Source: Alentia gelatinosa
Lineage: Eukaryota; Annelida; Polychaeta; Phyllodocida; Polynoidae
Direction of reading: 5' to 3'
Assembly (NCBI GenBank): GCA_950022655.1
Contig: OX465583.1
Span: forward strand, 15,957,298 to 16,021,297
Length of the DNA: 64,000 bases
In this document: positions 42,983 to 54,654 of the stretch, in pieces
Layout of the letters: each line of letters opens with the position of its first letter
Numbering within the stretch: the stretch's first letter is position 1
Position numbers and translations under genes: made by a program
Notes under the pieces: generated by a model
Told to the model about the DNA's origin: nothing
Database searches by the model: none
What the model saw: only the letters and a program-made list of their open reading frames with translations

Positions 42983-43325
42983 ACCTGGCCTGCCTAGCGC
43001 TATGACCTGCCTGCCTAGTGCTATGACCTGCCTGCCTAGTGCTATGACCTGCCTGCCTAGTGCTATGACATGCCTGCCTAGTGCTATGACCTGCCTGCCT
43101 AGTGCTATGACCTGCCTGCCTAGTGCTATGCCCTGCCTGCCTAGTGCTATGACCTGCCTGCCTAGTGCTATGCCCTGCCTGCCTAGTGCTATGACCTGAC
43201 TGCCTAGTGCTATGACATGTCTACCTAGTGCTATGACATGTCTGCCTAGTGCTATGACCTGCCTGCCTAGTGCTATGACCTGCCTGCCTAGTGCTATGAC
43301 CTGCCTGCCTAGTGCTTTGACCTGC
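42983..43325. repeat. 21-bp minisatellite, ~16 copies
   Basis: TGCCTGCCTAGTGCTATGAC units, highly homogeneous, read as a seven-residue MTCLPSA repeat on plus and an ALGRQVI repeat on minus. Both are artefacts of a unit divisible by three. Confidence 0.9.
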
Positions 43326-43339
43326 CGAGTCATTGCTTC

Positions 43340-44000
43340 TTGCTCTGAGCTACCCGACCGCTCGTTGGGAGCTGCCCAACTGCTTGTTCAGAGCTGCCTG
43401 ACAGGATGGCACTGAAGGCGGCCGATTTCCCGGAAGTGACCTCGGCAACGCTTCACTCCCTGCGACGATCCGGGGCGCAGATTGCAGCAGCGCGCGGAGC
43501 GACGATCGACGACGTCCGCCAGCTGGGCACCTGGGCATCTGATGCAGTTTTCTCATATGTGCCAAAAATCATGTTAACAAAGTCTCAATCCCTGATGGCG
43601 TTTTCTTCGGCCGTAAAAACATGTACATAATTTTTAACAACATTCATAAGCCATCATGCGATGCAACTGTTTATCTTTTATCAACGTTTTACAAACCATG
43701 ATCGATTATCAATCACTGAAAAACAAATAAAACTTCCCAAACTACTCGTTGGGAGCTGCCCATCTGCTTGTTCAGAGCTGCCCGACTGAACACTTGAAGC
43801 AGCCCGAGTGTCTGGTCAGAGCCCTGTGGCTGCCTGTTTGGAGCTGCTTGCCTGGTGCTCGCCTCGAGTCGCTCGGCCTCTAGTTTGGAGTTACCCCACT
43901 CCTTATGAATTCGGAGCCGCTTGACTGCTTGTTTGAAGCCGCTTGGCTGCTCTTTCAGAGCTGCTCGGCATCTCGTTCGGAGTCTCTCAACGTGACTCGG
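43340..44000. repeat. Degenerate GAGCTGCC(C/T)GACTGCTTGTT array
   Basis: GGAGCTGCC, CTGCTTGTTCAGAGC words before 43403 and after 43742. The CTCGTTGGGAGCTGCCCA..CTG segment occurs on both sides of the recombinase fragment. Confidence 0.65.
43402..43738 (+). pseudogene. Tyrosine recombinase C-terminal fragment
   Basis: A 74-codon frame (43406-43630) contains LHSLRRSGA, RQLGTWASDAVFSYVPK: the His-x-x-Arg, Trp and Tyr nucleophile end of a eukaryotic tyrosine recombinase. The first catalytic Arg and the N-terminal domain are absent. It differs clearly from the 11179-12183 enzyme, so it comes from another element, Ngaro/DIRS or Crypton type. About 110 bp of AT-rich 3'UTR end in CAAATAAAAC. The fragment lies inside the tandem repeat, and the repeat resumes immediately. 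Confidence 0.75.
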
Positions 44001-44109
44001 GGTAATGGCAGCAAGGGCGGGGTCATCCGGGTCCCACGTGTCCTACTAAATCACGCGCACAACGAGACTCTGGTCTGAGCAGACTGGTACCCGCGCGGGG
44101 AGACTCTCT

Positions 44110-44390
44110 CACCTTCCACTCATAAACCCTGTTTCCTTTACACCTAAACTCAATCAAGTATTACCTTGGCAGATTACTGTCAAGGTGTCATGACAGTGTT
44201 TTTTCATTCTGTAATGCCAATCGGCGCCATTGACCATCATTTCGAAATGTAAATCAGGTCAAAACCCGATATTCTAAGATTATAATAAAGGATACATTGT
44301 CCGAAAATAATCTTCACAATAACAAAGTCGAAATCGCTTCTGTATTTTATGATTTTCGAAAACTAGTACAGAGATATACCTGTTTTTCTG
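44110..44390. other. Unassigned non-coding stretch
   Basis: Nothing recognised. Confidence 0.4.
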
Positions 44391-44757
44391 CCCACTCAAT
44401 ACAAAGTCTCCATACTAAGCCTATGGAGCCTCCAGATCGCTACTGAGTAGATTACGGAAAGCCGTATTTTCCCAGGAGAATTCGGCTTTTTCGGCCACCG
44501 GACGGGCATTATAGGAACTATTTTGTATAAACAATGCACTGCGCTTGCATCAAATTTCTAATTACTTAAAAGATTTTTTCTTAATAATTAGTCTAAAATT
44601 GAGTAATAAATACAACATAACGATTATTTTCATCTGTGTGGCCGTATTCTCCTTGTAGTTGACGCTACGCAATACTGCTCGCTATCGCTCGTAGGCTTAC
44701 TGCGCGTCAATTACGCGGAGAATACGGCCACTCAGATCGAAATCATGGTAATATTGT
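44391..44757 (+). mobile_element. Core-plus-hairpin element, TTTATTACTCACC family, copy 2
   Basis: Core with CTAAGCCTATGGAGCCTCC and GTAATAAATACAACAT, then hairpin arms TGTGTGGCCGTATTCTCC and GGAGAATACGGCCACTCAGA, tip with CTCGCTATCGCTCG. Reverse relative of 38178-38549. Confidence 0.65.
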
Positions 44758-45108
44758 GTATGTATATGTTTACCTAGGCTCTAGTAATTAGGCAATTGCA
44801 ATTATTGTATACCAGGTAGCTGAACAGCAAAAGTTATCATACCAAAGCTTAAGGGTCAATGCAAAGAGTAACCACGTTATACGTTCTCATTCAATCAGAG
44901 ACCCTGTTCTGGCAGTACACTGCGTAAAACCGACGTAAAGAATGGTAGACAGCGTTACAGCCTGATGACTCACAATTCCGGTAAGATCACCTCGAAACTC
45001 CAGAATTGTCCCGCCCGGAATCAGTTTTCCTCTTATACGGATTTGCCTGTGTTAGAAAGATATACAACAAAATCGCAATGGTCAGTGAGTCTTCAGGGGA
45101 GCTGAGGT
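44758..45108. other. Unassigned non-coding stretch
   Basis: Nothing recognised. Confidence 0.4.
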
Positions 45109-45440
45109 TGTTTTTTTTTTGTTTTTTTTTATTTATTTACCCTGTAGGGACTTCGGTAACAAGACCGGTGTGAATTGCCCCTACAGCTCACAAACCGTGG
45201 TACAAAATATTATCGCTGTACAAAAAGTAATACATATCACAAAGTACAGTAAAAGTGAAAGTTCTGTACAGTGACAGAACATATGTATGACCGTAACCAT
45301 AGGCCATACTTGTCAATCTGAAGAAAGTAATATAAACATTTCTGTCATTAGGTGGAAGCACCTAGATTAGGTCCTTAGAATAAGTCTCATATATCAAGAC
45401 AGGATGGTGATAACACCTTGTTGATCAAAGAAATATTTAT
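45109..45440 (-). mobile_element. Possible retroposon 3' end (poly-A on minus strand)
   Basis: T-rich tract 45109-45138, followed by CCCTGTAGGGACTTCGGTAA, reads on minus as a 3'UTR ending AAATAAATAAAAAAAAAAC. The 5' extent and the family are unknown. Confidence 0.4.
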
Positions 45441-45721
45441 GTTTGACCAATATAGTTTGTAGGTTTATCAAAACACAAATGTCCATTGTCCATTGGATCA
45501 TCGAGGTCAAAATCCCTCCTTATTATAACAAATCAAGAGAAAACCAAAAACAGAAAGTACAAGTACATATAATATACAATCAACGGAAAATACCAGAAGA
45601 TTGGCAATTCATTATCATCTATAAGCTATATTGTCATTTCATCACATCTCAAACAGTTTCTCAAGGCATCTTTTTTTAGTCTTCAGTTTGAATTCCTGAA
45701 AACTTTCAGTATTTCTTATAT
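45441..45721. other. Unassigned AT-rich stretch
   Basis: Nothing recognised. Confidence 0.4.
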
Positions 45722-46275
45722 GAAAGTGGGAAAACTGACTGGGCAAGTAATCAGTGAATTGTTACGAACTCACATACGGGAAAATACTTGTCCCGACGCC
45801 ACTAGGCGGGAGGAGTGTATTTACTAGTCTGTGAGTGAATACTGATTCGGAGATTACATCCTTGGCTTGTTTTCCCTTTATCATATACCTTCAAATGTTT
45901 TAGACTTCCAAAAAGAAATCGACATTCAAAGTACAACTTGGGAATGCAGAGCAGGTCTGTCCATATTGATACGGCCCTGTTATGCCTATGCAAATTAATT
46001 GTTTTCCCTCCCCGTTTTTTTGTAAACATTGATACAATGAATATATTTGTCAAAACGTTGCGTCATTTCCTGTATATTTCATCCAGCATGTCCATCTTAA
46101 TTTCATGTTATTTTCTTATGTTTGCTGTAGTTACACATTTATCACTCAATGCCTACAGTGGCAAAATTGGGTATACAAGTCGAACTGCTACGTACATAAT
46201 TTCTTGTACCACCGTGCAATTTGATACAGACTGGGCATAGGTTCGTAAGTATAGGAATGTCGTGCACAGGTGTAT
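45722..46275 (-). mobile_element. Hairpin-plus-core element, TATATACC family, diverged
   Basis: Hairpin 45728-45883 (GGGAAAACTGACT..GGCTTGTTTTCCC outer arms, tip CCCGACGCCACTAGGCGGGA), then TTTATCATATACCTT, a ~350-bp core, and end CACAGGTGTATAATATA. Confidence 0.6.
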
Positions 46276-46463
46276 AATATATATTTGCTTTGTCTTGCTG
46301 CTATACGCATACTAATACTAGGGACAGATAGTATGTTCATCATTGATCAGCGTATAATAAAAAGAAAAATTAAAAGTTTGGGTTGTCCTGGTAAATACTA
46401 CTGGATAGAAAGGAGCAGTAGAAATAGTAAATCCAATTGACGGAGAGTTTAGCCTCATCGTGG

Positions 46464-46464
46464 G

Positions 46465-46548
<84 letters not shown>
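46464..46548. repeat. (TA)n microsatellite
   Basis: About 85 bp of pure TA. A T-rich run follows at 46611-46640. Confidence 0.95.
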
Positions 46549-46550
<2 letters not shown>

Positions 46551-46640
46551 CCACTAATTTTGTACAAATAAATGATAAACTAAATTATATGTTCTGGAAA
46601 CTCAAGTTCCTTTTTTTTTTTTTTTTAATTTTTTTTAATT

Positions 46641-47160
46641 ATAATTTGACGTAATTCAACGGCGTGGTTGGTTTTCAATTACAATCCCATTTACATTTTC
46701 CATGGGTTCTAGTCAGTGTCGTTCACAAGTCAATATGTTGATACAGAACAAGTGTGATGAAGGATGATAAGAAATACAGTAAATGAGCGGGCAGGAAATG
46801 TCTATCACAGTTAAGGAACTGAGGTTTTCGGTTAAGAGGTTGTTTCCTACATTTTAAATCCTGCATGAGCGTTTTCATGTGTGCAGCTTAGTTGCTGACA
46901 CTAGTGTCGCTCAGCAGTATTTCACTTGTGTAGGCGTTGTCTTCTTTTTTAAACGGAGATTGTTTCATTAGGGCCGTTGGGGGATTGCCTGAGGTCGTAT
47001 TCACGATTACGAATTCATTCACAATTTGTATCATATCACAAACCTCTCTGGAAACAAATGTCAGGCCAGATACGGGAACTTGAAGATGGTCTTCCCTCGG
47101 ATACATCTGTCAAATCTGCTGAGGTCAAAGATTTATGAGAAAGGAGAAATTGATAATGGT
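46641..47160. other. Unassigned stretch
   Basis: A 72-codon minus frame (46888-47106) with no recognised relatives. Otherwise featureless. Confidence 0.35.
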
Positions 47161-47162
47161 AC

Positions 47163-47680
47163 TTAATGGAAACTATTGGGATGGGTCCTCGTCCCGCGTT
47201 ACTTTCACTAAACTTTCACGGTACGTTTAGTGAAAGTAACAAGGGACGAGGACCCATCCCTACTAGGTTAACAAGTTTCACTTGTACTATACACCTCTAA
47301 ATATCTGTAAATATTTAAAACTCGCCAAAATGTGTCAATGTTTAAGTGCTAAACAAAGTCGTCTGGGCAGGCGGAAGTGACTTTCTGCTATGCGACTTTC
47401 TCACAACGTTCATAGCCACGATTTCGTAAATGAAATTCAAGCTATTAGAAAATTCTTTTCTTTGGGAATAATAGTGTCATAATATTATTCATAAATTTCC
47501 GGTAATTTTTTTTTCTCCAGATATGGTATTTCCGATAATACACATACTCACGTTTCAGATTAAGTGTTCAAAGGGTGGTGGTATGGCGCCATACCGGCAC
47601 AGTATAGTGGTATGCCTCAACTACCACTTGGATAGCAGAGGTTGGTTTGGAGTATTTTGGGGCATAGGTGTATAGTACAA
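47163..47680 (-). mobile_element. Hairpin-plus-core element with strong hairpin
   Basis: Near-perfect hairpin at 47176-47263 (GGGATGGGTCCTCGTCCC, TTACTTTCACTAAAC and complements), then ACTATACACCT, a core with CGCCATACCGGCACAGTAT, and end GGCATAGGTGTATAGTAC. Parallel copy at 7600-8011. Confidence 0.65.
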
Positions 47681-47689
47681 CGGCATTTT

Positions 47690-49925
47690 TACCTATCTTG
47701 CCTTAATTACTACATGTACCAAACCATGGAATAAGAACACTGTTTCTTATGTCAGACCAGTGCTTGCCTGCTCCAATGAGCAGCCCTGAGCAGGTCATAA
47801 GGAGGTCCGATAACCACTTTCTCTGAGACTGACAGGTTTCTGTTACCCTCAAATCATCACCAAGCGATACCTGTTTGTCATACGAAGCTTGATTGATGAC
47901 ACCCTTCACTCACCTGAATATAATTTGTATATATAAACCTTTACACTACATATGCTATAAAATATGTCTATATACCGCCTTTATTTGGAAGGTTGAAAAG
48001 TACCCTGCAGATTATTTTTCTATGATTTTTTTACCTTGTTATGTGGCTTGCCCACGTACGGTGACATGGCCTTCACCGCTGATTATTTATACCTAGACTA
48101 CATATATATTTCCGAATTTAAACATACCTTATGCTTTATATGTTCTGTAACACATTTGTGGGTATCACACATTCAGAACAGGTTAACTTATATAGTTATA
48201 TATTTACAAGAGGTCTTCAAAATCTGGTTGTATAGGTTCCACCTATGAATTTTTAGCTAAAAATGCCTATTTTAGGGGTATATCAATTTTTTTTCAAGAT
48301 ATAGATACATGAAAGTGGGGTTCCCCTGCTAGATCTTTCACTTATACATACTCTAATATCATTTCTGATTCTATAAAACGATATTTAGATATGAAAACGG
48401 CCCTTTGAATTTTTGGTCACCGTATGTGGGCCATCGATCACGATCTGGGAGAATTGACCATATGTGTGTTATTGTTTTTTGAGTGTGTCTTTTGGTGTTG
48501 TTTTTTTACATTTGGATACATGTTTAATGCCCATGACGTTTGCCTCAGGAACTCTCTGCTAAGACGCCATCACTATTTTCTATTGACAGCAACTCCTGGT
48601 CATAGAGTATCTGCTGGGAGCAGTTTCTGTGCTTGGAGCTGCACTCAAACACAGCGCATACAAATCAGCGCATCACGTGATCTGTCTCTGTCGCCATGGT
48701 CATGAAGTGTTACTCTTTTTTTAAGATATTTCATGGAATTTAAATCGTGCTCAAAAAGTTTACATGATACCTTTATTCATGGAATATTGTAGCCCTTCGG
48801 ATATCACAAGAAAAACTAAGTTTGTTTGATAGCTGTTTTTGTAGGACACTTCAAGTAATTGCAACCTATACATATTATTAGTTCAAACAATCAATTTGTT
48901 TATTGACATAAGTATGATCAGATTACTTAACTTTTGCACCATTTGAGGTCACACTGCTTGGCCGTGCCACTGATTCCCAGAAGAAAACCAGAAATTTTTT
49001 GCCCAAAGTGAAGCCACAGAAATAATGAGAGCCCCTCTGGGTATAAATTGGGTCGGACCTTGTTGACAATGAACTCAAAATTATCCTTTTCATTTTATAC
49101 TTGGCAATGCGTTAATATCTGTAAAAAAAACATACAAACCCTGAGCGCACCCCTTGTTGTGGAGTTCAGTCCATGGGAGGTATGCGTGCCGTATTGAAGT
49201 GGGGGTTGATACCGTAACGTCACGTGTTAACAGTCATTCAGACACAACACGGCAGCGCTGGGTTGTCATTATCGACATCAAACCTCACAGCAATACAGCA
49301 TGTCGGAATGTGCAAGTAAGCCCCATTTGTCTTCTTTTCAATTATTTCCGATGCGAACGAAAATGGCATTAAAACATTCTAATTGAACAAGAAGACTACA
49401 TTAACTTCCAGCAGTCGTTGGGGTATCGTTGATGTCTCGCTGTAGTGTCGTTGTACTCGGTGTATGATATAGTATGACAGTTAGTTCAAAATGCACACGG
49501 CAAACTCGATATGATCGCCATGTCACGATGTGCATCAAACCGTGTGGGCTAAAGCTCTGCTATGACTGCATGTCATAGATCACAAATAACGTGTTTTCAT
49601 TTTATTGTATTTGGGATTTCGAATAGGGACGGTATCTAAATTATCGTATTATTTATGGTAATCCATGCGTATGACAGAGATATGGGTCAATATAAAACGG
49701 ATTCTCTTATCTAGAGTTTAATTTCGGTTTTTACAGTGTATTGGTTTTCAAAAATGAGTATTCATTTACAATGTACTTATTCATGTAATCGGGAGACAGC
49801 AAGCTGACTTTCACAAAGCAGTGTCGATCTATATTTATTCCAAACCTGATATTAATCAATTTTAATCATAAATTGATGTATTGATTATGTCGAAGTGAAA
49901 GTCCCTTCCCTGCTGATTTCTCAAC
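47690..49925. other. Long unassigned AT-rich stretch
   Basis: No gene, RNA or repeat I can support. A 93-codon plus frame (48424-48705) has no family signature. Confidence 0.35.
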
Positions 49926-50224
49926 TTGCTTAACAGTGTATGGCAGAAGGTATCGATACAGAATATATACGTAATCCATGGGCATAGTAATGCACGAGCA
50001 TTAGAGAGGGTGGTAAGGGAGTGAGAAGTGGGTGAGAAGAGGGTGAGGAGGGGGTGGTAAAAGTAGGGGGCTCACACAGGGGAGTTTGTATACAGGGTGG
50101 GGCGGGGTGCAGGTCGGGCGCAGGGCGGCGGGATGGACCGGGGCGAGCGGCGCGTCGCCTCCAACAGCTCCGTCTAAATGGCAAATGCGTGTTCCGAGTC
50201 CATAAACATCTCCGCGGGCCAGGC

Positions 50225-50520
50225 GTGCGGGTCATGCGCCGCAATCCGCCGCAATCCGCCGCAATCCGCCGCCGCCCGCCGTCCACCGTCCACCGTCCAC
50301 CCGCTGCCGTTAGCCATCCACCGCTCGCCGACTGCCGCCCACCGCCACCTGCCAGCCAATGCTTGCCACCCACTACCAACTGCTTCCTGCCTACTGCCTG
50401 CTGTTTACTGCCTACTACCTAATGCCCACTGCATGTCGTCTACTGCTTACTGCCTATTGCCAAAGCCCCAATGTATAGTGCCCAATGCCGGCTGCTCTAC
50501 AATGTCCGTCACCAACTAAG
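50225..50520. repeat. Degenerate ACTGCCTACTGCC / CCGCCGTCCACC tract
   Basis: GCAATCCGCC three times (50242-50272), CCACCGT units, then ACTGCCTACTGCC words. It continues after the SINE (50837-51000). Frames through it on both strands are artefacts. Confidence 0.6.
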
Positions 50521-50829
50521 GGGTGGGAGTTAGCTCAGTGGTTAGAGCACCGGACTTGTAACCCCAAGGTTGTAAGTGGGTTTGAGTCACACCCCAAGCA
50601 GTGGTAGATTTACTGCTATACCAAAGGCCAATCCTTCTCATACCATGTCTATGTGGTGTGGGAAGTAAAAGAACTCTCACCTCGGTAAATGTGCAGGGGT
50701 GAGATTTCTACCTGAATTCATCACATAGATTCGATCACCACCCTAGTGGTGTAAAAGAACCTTGAGAAAGTCTGGAAAGGACCAATAATGGTTGACTGGA
50801 TGTAAAATCAAACCAAACAAATAAACAAA
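50518..50829 (+). mobile_element. tRNA-derived SINE, copy 2, with 7-bp target duplication
   Basis: A box TTAGCTCAGTGGT (50530-50542), B box GGGTTTGAGTC (50578-50588). The anticodon-loop equivalent CTTGTAA points to tRNA-Thr. The ~220-bp body is shared with 41300-41568, and the A-rich end is AAATAAACAAA. ACCAACT is repeated at 50511-50517 and 50830-50836. Confidence 0.85.
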
Positions 50830-51000
50830 ACCAACTGCCTATTGCCAACTACACACTGCCCACTTCTGTCCTTTGCTCTCCATTCTCCAATCACCAAACT
50901 TTCTCTGTACCACACAGATGCCTTTGCAGTCTTCCCACTGCCAGTCACCACCCAAATATCTCCAATATGTCCACCTGCCACCCACCACCCGCCGCCCATC

Positions 51001-51174
51001 GTCTATGGTTGTTTGTTGCTACTGAATAACCTATATCTCACTTAGTGGATGGGGCTTGGCGGGGAGGAGAGTGTAGAAGAGTGGACAGAACCTCTCTTGG
51101 AGGCATCATAGAGGGAGAGGGGGGGGGGTCAGCTCTGCCGACTCCAGACACCCTACAAAACCAGCCAAACAGAT
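51001..51174. other. Spacer with poly-G run
   Basis: GA-rich, with a G run at 51119-51128. No gene. Confidence 0.4.
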
Positions 51175-51905
51175 TGCTCCTTTCTGAATCACACGGCTTG
51201 CACATGAACATCGGTAAACGGTAAAGGTTGACTTTCGTGAAGTGCAGTGTCACTTCGGTAGTTGAAATTCAATGAAACTGTAATTACAAAAATGGTGGCT
51301 TGATCAACTATCAACTACTAACAATAATAAAGATACACAGTGCGTTTGACAGAATGGAAGCTGTTCCTCAACATTTTATTCAGAAATACTCACCTTGTTT
51401 TTCAAACTCTGTGAGTATTTCTTACCAAAATGCCTCTGCACAGATTCCACTCAGTCACACTAACTATATGTTTTCACTACTCCAGGCTCCAAGTTAAAGT
51501 CTATCCTAATTGTGGTTCGTTGCGGAACATTGCTCCTTTCTGAATCACACGGCTTGCACATGGACTTCAACGAACTGTAAAGGTTGACTTTCGTGGAGTG
51601 CAGTGTCACTTCGGTAGTTGAAATTTAATGAAACTGAAAGTACAAAAATGGTAGTTTTATCAACTCCCGGTATGCAATAGTAAAGATACACAGTGAGTGT
51701 GACTAAATGGAATCTATTCCTCGACATTTTGTTCAGAAATACTCACCTCGTTTTTCTAGCTCTGTGTGTATTTCTTCCAAAAACTTCTCAGAACAGATTC
51801 TATTCAGTCACACTAACTATAGTCATGCTTCCCAATATATTCCCACTACTCCAAGTTCCAATACGAAGTCTCTCCTAATTATGTTTCGTCAACGGCAATT
51901 CACGC
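51175..51905. repeat. 356-bp tandem duplication, two diverged copies
   Basis: TGCTCCTTTCTGAATCACAC starts at 51175 and again at 51531. Copies align throughout (GGTTGACTTTCGTG, CACTTCGGTAGTTGAAAT, AGAAATACTCACC) with about 15-20% differences by eye. Frames are not conserved between copies, so no gene is claimed. Confidence 0.8.
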
Positions 51906-51928
51906 CCTAGAAACTGTCAGGGTCATAT

Positions 51929-52072
51929 CACTGCGAGGTGAAATCTGTGAGATGGGGATGACAGAGAAGCAGGAATCAAAGCGGCATGAGTGAGCCTCGA
52001 ACCCCGGACCCCGAATCCGCAACCCGGTAGTGACTGAGCTGCCCTCCTTTGTGCTAACCTCGAGCCGTATCG
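51929..52072 (-). mobile_element. Short tRNA-derived SINE with 16-bp target duplication
   Basis: Minus strand: GGCAGCTCAGTCACTACCGG (A-box region) then GGGGTTCGAGGCTC (B-box region), with a short body. ACTGTCAGGGTCATAT (51913-51928) and ACTGTCAAGGTCATAT (52073-52088) flank it with one mismatch. A different tRNA head and body from the other SINE family. Confidence 0.75.
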
Positions 52073-52189
52073 ACTGTCAAGGTCATATTATGGCGGGATT
52101 GAATACTGATTGCATGTTCCACAGTCGCTTACCTTAATCATTGGCCTACGGGGCCTCATCTCTCCTCTATCATAACTCCCCCCCCCCCC

Positions 52190-52385
52190 CAACCCGCCCT
52201 GCGACGTCACTGCACTCTCACCGCCCACTGCGCATGGCCGGGACACCGGAAGTCATTACCCGGCGTGCACTCGTCGGCGCGCTAATGATTTTCGTTGGCG
52301 GCCATTGAGGACTCGCTGCGTATGCGTGCCGCGAGGAGGGGGCTTCCGGTGACGGCCACAGGGGTCTCGTCTTACGGGTCGTACC
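52190..52385. promoter_or_regulatory. CpG-rich promoter-like region with ETS/NRF1 words
   Basis: ACTGCGCATGGCC near 52228, ETS-type CACCGGAAGT near 52244, GGCGGCCATTG near 52298 and GCTTCCGGTGAC near 52342. CpG-rich. A C-run lies at 52178-52190. Confidence 0.4.
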
Positions 52386-52495
52386 CCACACGCCGTACGC
52401 CACACGCCGTACGCCACACGCCGCCCGCCGTACGCCCACCGTGCGCCGCCAGACGGATGCCGTCCGCCGTCCGCCACCGCCCGCCAGGACATGAA
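52386..52495. repeat. CACGCCGTACGCC short tandem repeat
   Basis: ACACGCCGTACGCC words repeated with CGCCCGCCGT variants. Open on both strands, artefactual. Confidence 0.7.
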
Positions 52496-52563
52496 GCCAC
52501 ATCGAAGCCACGGTGAAAGTTATGGTGGAATCCTTTGGGAGTCAGAATTTGGGTGAAACTTAA

Positions 52564-52987
52564 GAGGGTGCGTCCACCAACCACGACAAGGCTGCGACAT
52601 GCGCCGACAAGAAAGTTCCTATCGGCTCCTTGTCGCAGCCTTGTCGTGAGGAGGGGAGCTGTCGTGAGCCCTTGTCGCAGCCTGTCGGGAAGTGCACGCT
52701 CCACCTAAATATTCTATCGTAGACCACTGCGACACGCCACGACAAGCCACGACACGGCTCCAAAATCGAACATGTTCGATTTTGTTGTAACCTTGTCGGA
52801 AGGCCTCCGACAGGCCCCCGACAAGGTTCATGTCGCAGCCTGTCGTGGCCTTGTCCTAGCCTCTTGTCGGGAACTGTGGTCCACCAACCACGACAAGGCT
52901 ACAACAAGGCTTCCTATCGTAGAGCTGTCGTGGACCTTGTCGGAAAGCCGTTGTCACAGCCTTGTCGTGGTTGGTGGACGCACCCTA
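52564..52987. mobile_element. TIR MITE family A, copy 2
   Basis: GTGCGTCCACCAACCACGAC inverted at both ends. TAA at 52561-52563 and 52988-52990. Reverse orientation relative to 2895-3350. Interior rich in TTGTCG/CGACAA. Confidence 0.85.
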
Positions 52988-53044
52988 TAAAGCAGACTGA
53001 CAGCTTCTCCCACATCTGTAGTCCGTATCAAGTCAGCTTTGTAG

Positions 53045-53333
53045 AACCTAGGGACGAAGCCACCATCAAATCATCAAATCATCGCACAAAGTTTGTTCGT
53101 TCACATGAAATCTGCATGAAAAATCGCTTCAGTGGATCAGGCAGTCGCATGGAATTCGCTTGGTGCCTGCATGGCTCATGCAAATATGCATGGCCATGCG
53201 ATGACCTTATATAAACAAAAAGATAATAATAGTATTGAATAATTTCGCATGGGATTCGCACGGTTGCACAGTCGTATGGATCGCACACGGATTCGCATGA
53301 AAATTCCGTCACCTTAGTGGACATGGCGCTTAA
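53045..53333. mobile_element. Possible MITE with TAGTGGACATGGCGCT end
   Basis: ATTCGCATG/CATGCGA words are dense. The right end CCTTAGTGGACATGGCGCTTAA resembles 53662-53688 and the ..GTGGACGC.. ends of other families; it is followed by TAA. The left end is uncertain. Confidence 0.35.
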
Positions 53334-53479
53334 AAGAGTGTGACTTCCCGATAAATGATAAATATAGAACATCGTACTCCGGTGGTGAATCATGCAGGAC
53401 ACAATGAGGCTGGTGTTTTTCACGGAACTCTGCTTCATGGCCGTATTCCGTGAATAACGTCAAGCCTCATCTCGTCTTG

Positions 53480-53688
53480 TCTGATGTACACCGCCACTAA
53501 GTCGACTGAATTCGCATAGAATTCTCACGAGACCGTGCGAAGACATGCGAAAATATTAAATGGTTTTGATATTGTCGCATACCACCATAAGAACGTCTGG
53601 TCCACTGAAGCGAACTTTTCATGCCACCGTGCGACCTCTAGGCGAACATGTGCGACCGCTAAATCCGCCTTAGTGGATTTGGCGCTTA
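53480..53688. mobile_element. Possible second MITE of the same type
   Basis: CGCCACTAAGTCGACTGAATTC at the left (partly complementary to the right end) and CCTTAGTGGATTTGGCGCTTA at the right, with GCGAACATGTGCGACCG words inside. Confidence 0.35.
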
Positions 53689-53699
53689 CGACCAGTTTA

Positions 53700-54654
53700 T
53701 AGTGCGGTCGTCCTATGAGATCATCGATACACACATGTTCTCATGATAATTTATAATTTCATGATATAGATAAGGGAAGTTATCACTATGAATGATAACC
53801 GACAATGATATGGATACATAACATATGGGAGTTTAAACGGTAGAGGGGATCCCCCCTATATTAATGACCTTGTTCATTTAACTACTGTACTCAGGTTTAT
53901 ATTCTATACTCATATTCATATCGTTAAGATTATATTATTTAATTATTAGGTAAGGTACAGCATGCAATAAAACTGTTTTATTTTTAATAAAACATTTATT
54001 CCAAGAAGCTGTTCTGTTTAAATCGGTTATAAAGTGTGATCACTTTAACGATATCACAAAGGTAACTAGCGGAATAGGTAATCCAGTGAGATACTTATGA
54101 AGGAGACATTTAGGGATTTAGATATATACATCCTGAATTACATACAGAATCAATCACCAGCCCAGACATAAAAAACACTGTCGGGATTCATACATATACA
54201 TGTACTTGGAAGTAATAATCATCGGACATATTTGATATGTGATCTGGATGGCAGCTAGACATGATATAGAGCACCATGTCTCTAGACACAATGAACAATA
54301 CAGTGCGAATATATAGGAGCATATTTTGAAGAGCGATATGTGTGATTCTCCCGGTCCCTGCATCATATCCTTTAGTGTTACACTGAAGCTTGCAACTTGA
54401 TTTCATAACTTGTCCGAACCATTCCTATTTCTAATGATTTTTAATGGTTGTCCCCATACTAAAATTGGGTAAACATAACCAAATTGCCAATTGGCATCCA
54501 ATCTCACCATTGCCTAGTCTAGGCAAAAGACTTGGTTGCATGGGAAAATTGTTGCATGGGAAAATGTATGGAATTCTGTCTGATGTCAATATATTATTTT
54601 TAGCCTTTTAAATGACTTATATCACTATAAAGATGATTCCTTTAACACTGCTGT
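53700..54654. other. Unassigned AT-rich stretch
   Basis: Nothing recognised. Confidence 0.4.

Noticed and set aside
50530..50588. Functional tRNA-Thr gene
   Set aside because: Box A and B are present but the arms do not pair well, and it is fused to a repeated SINE body with a target duplication.
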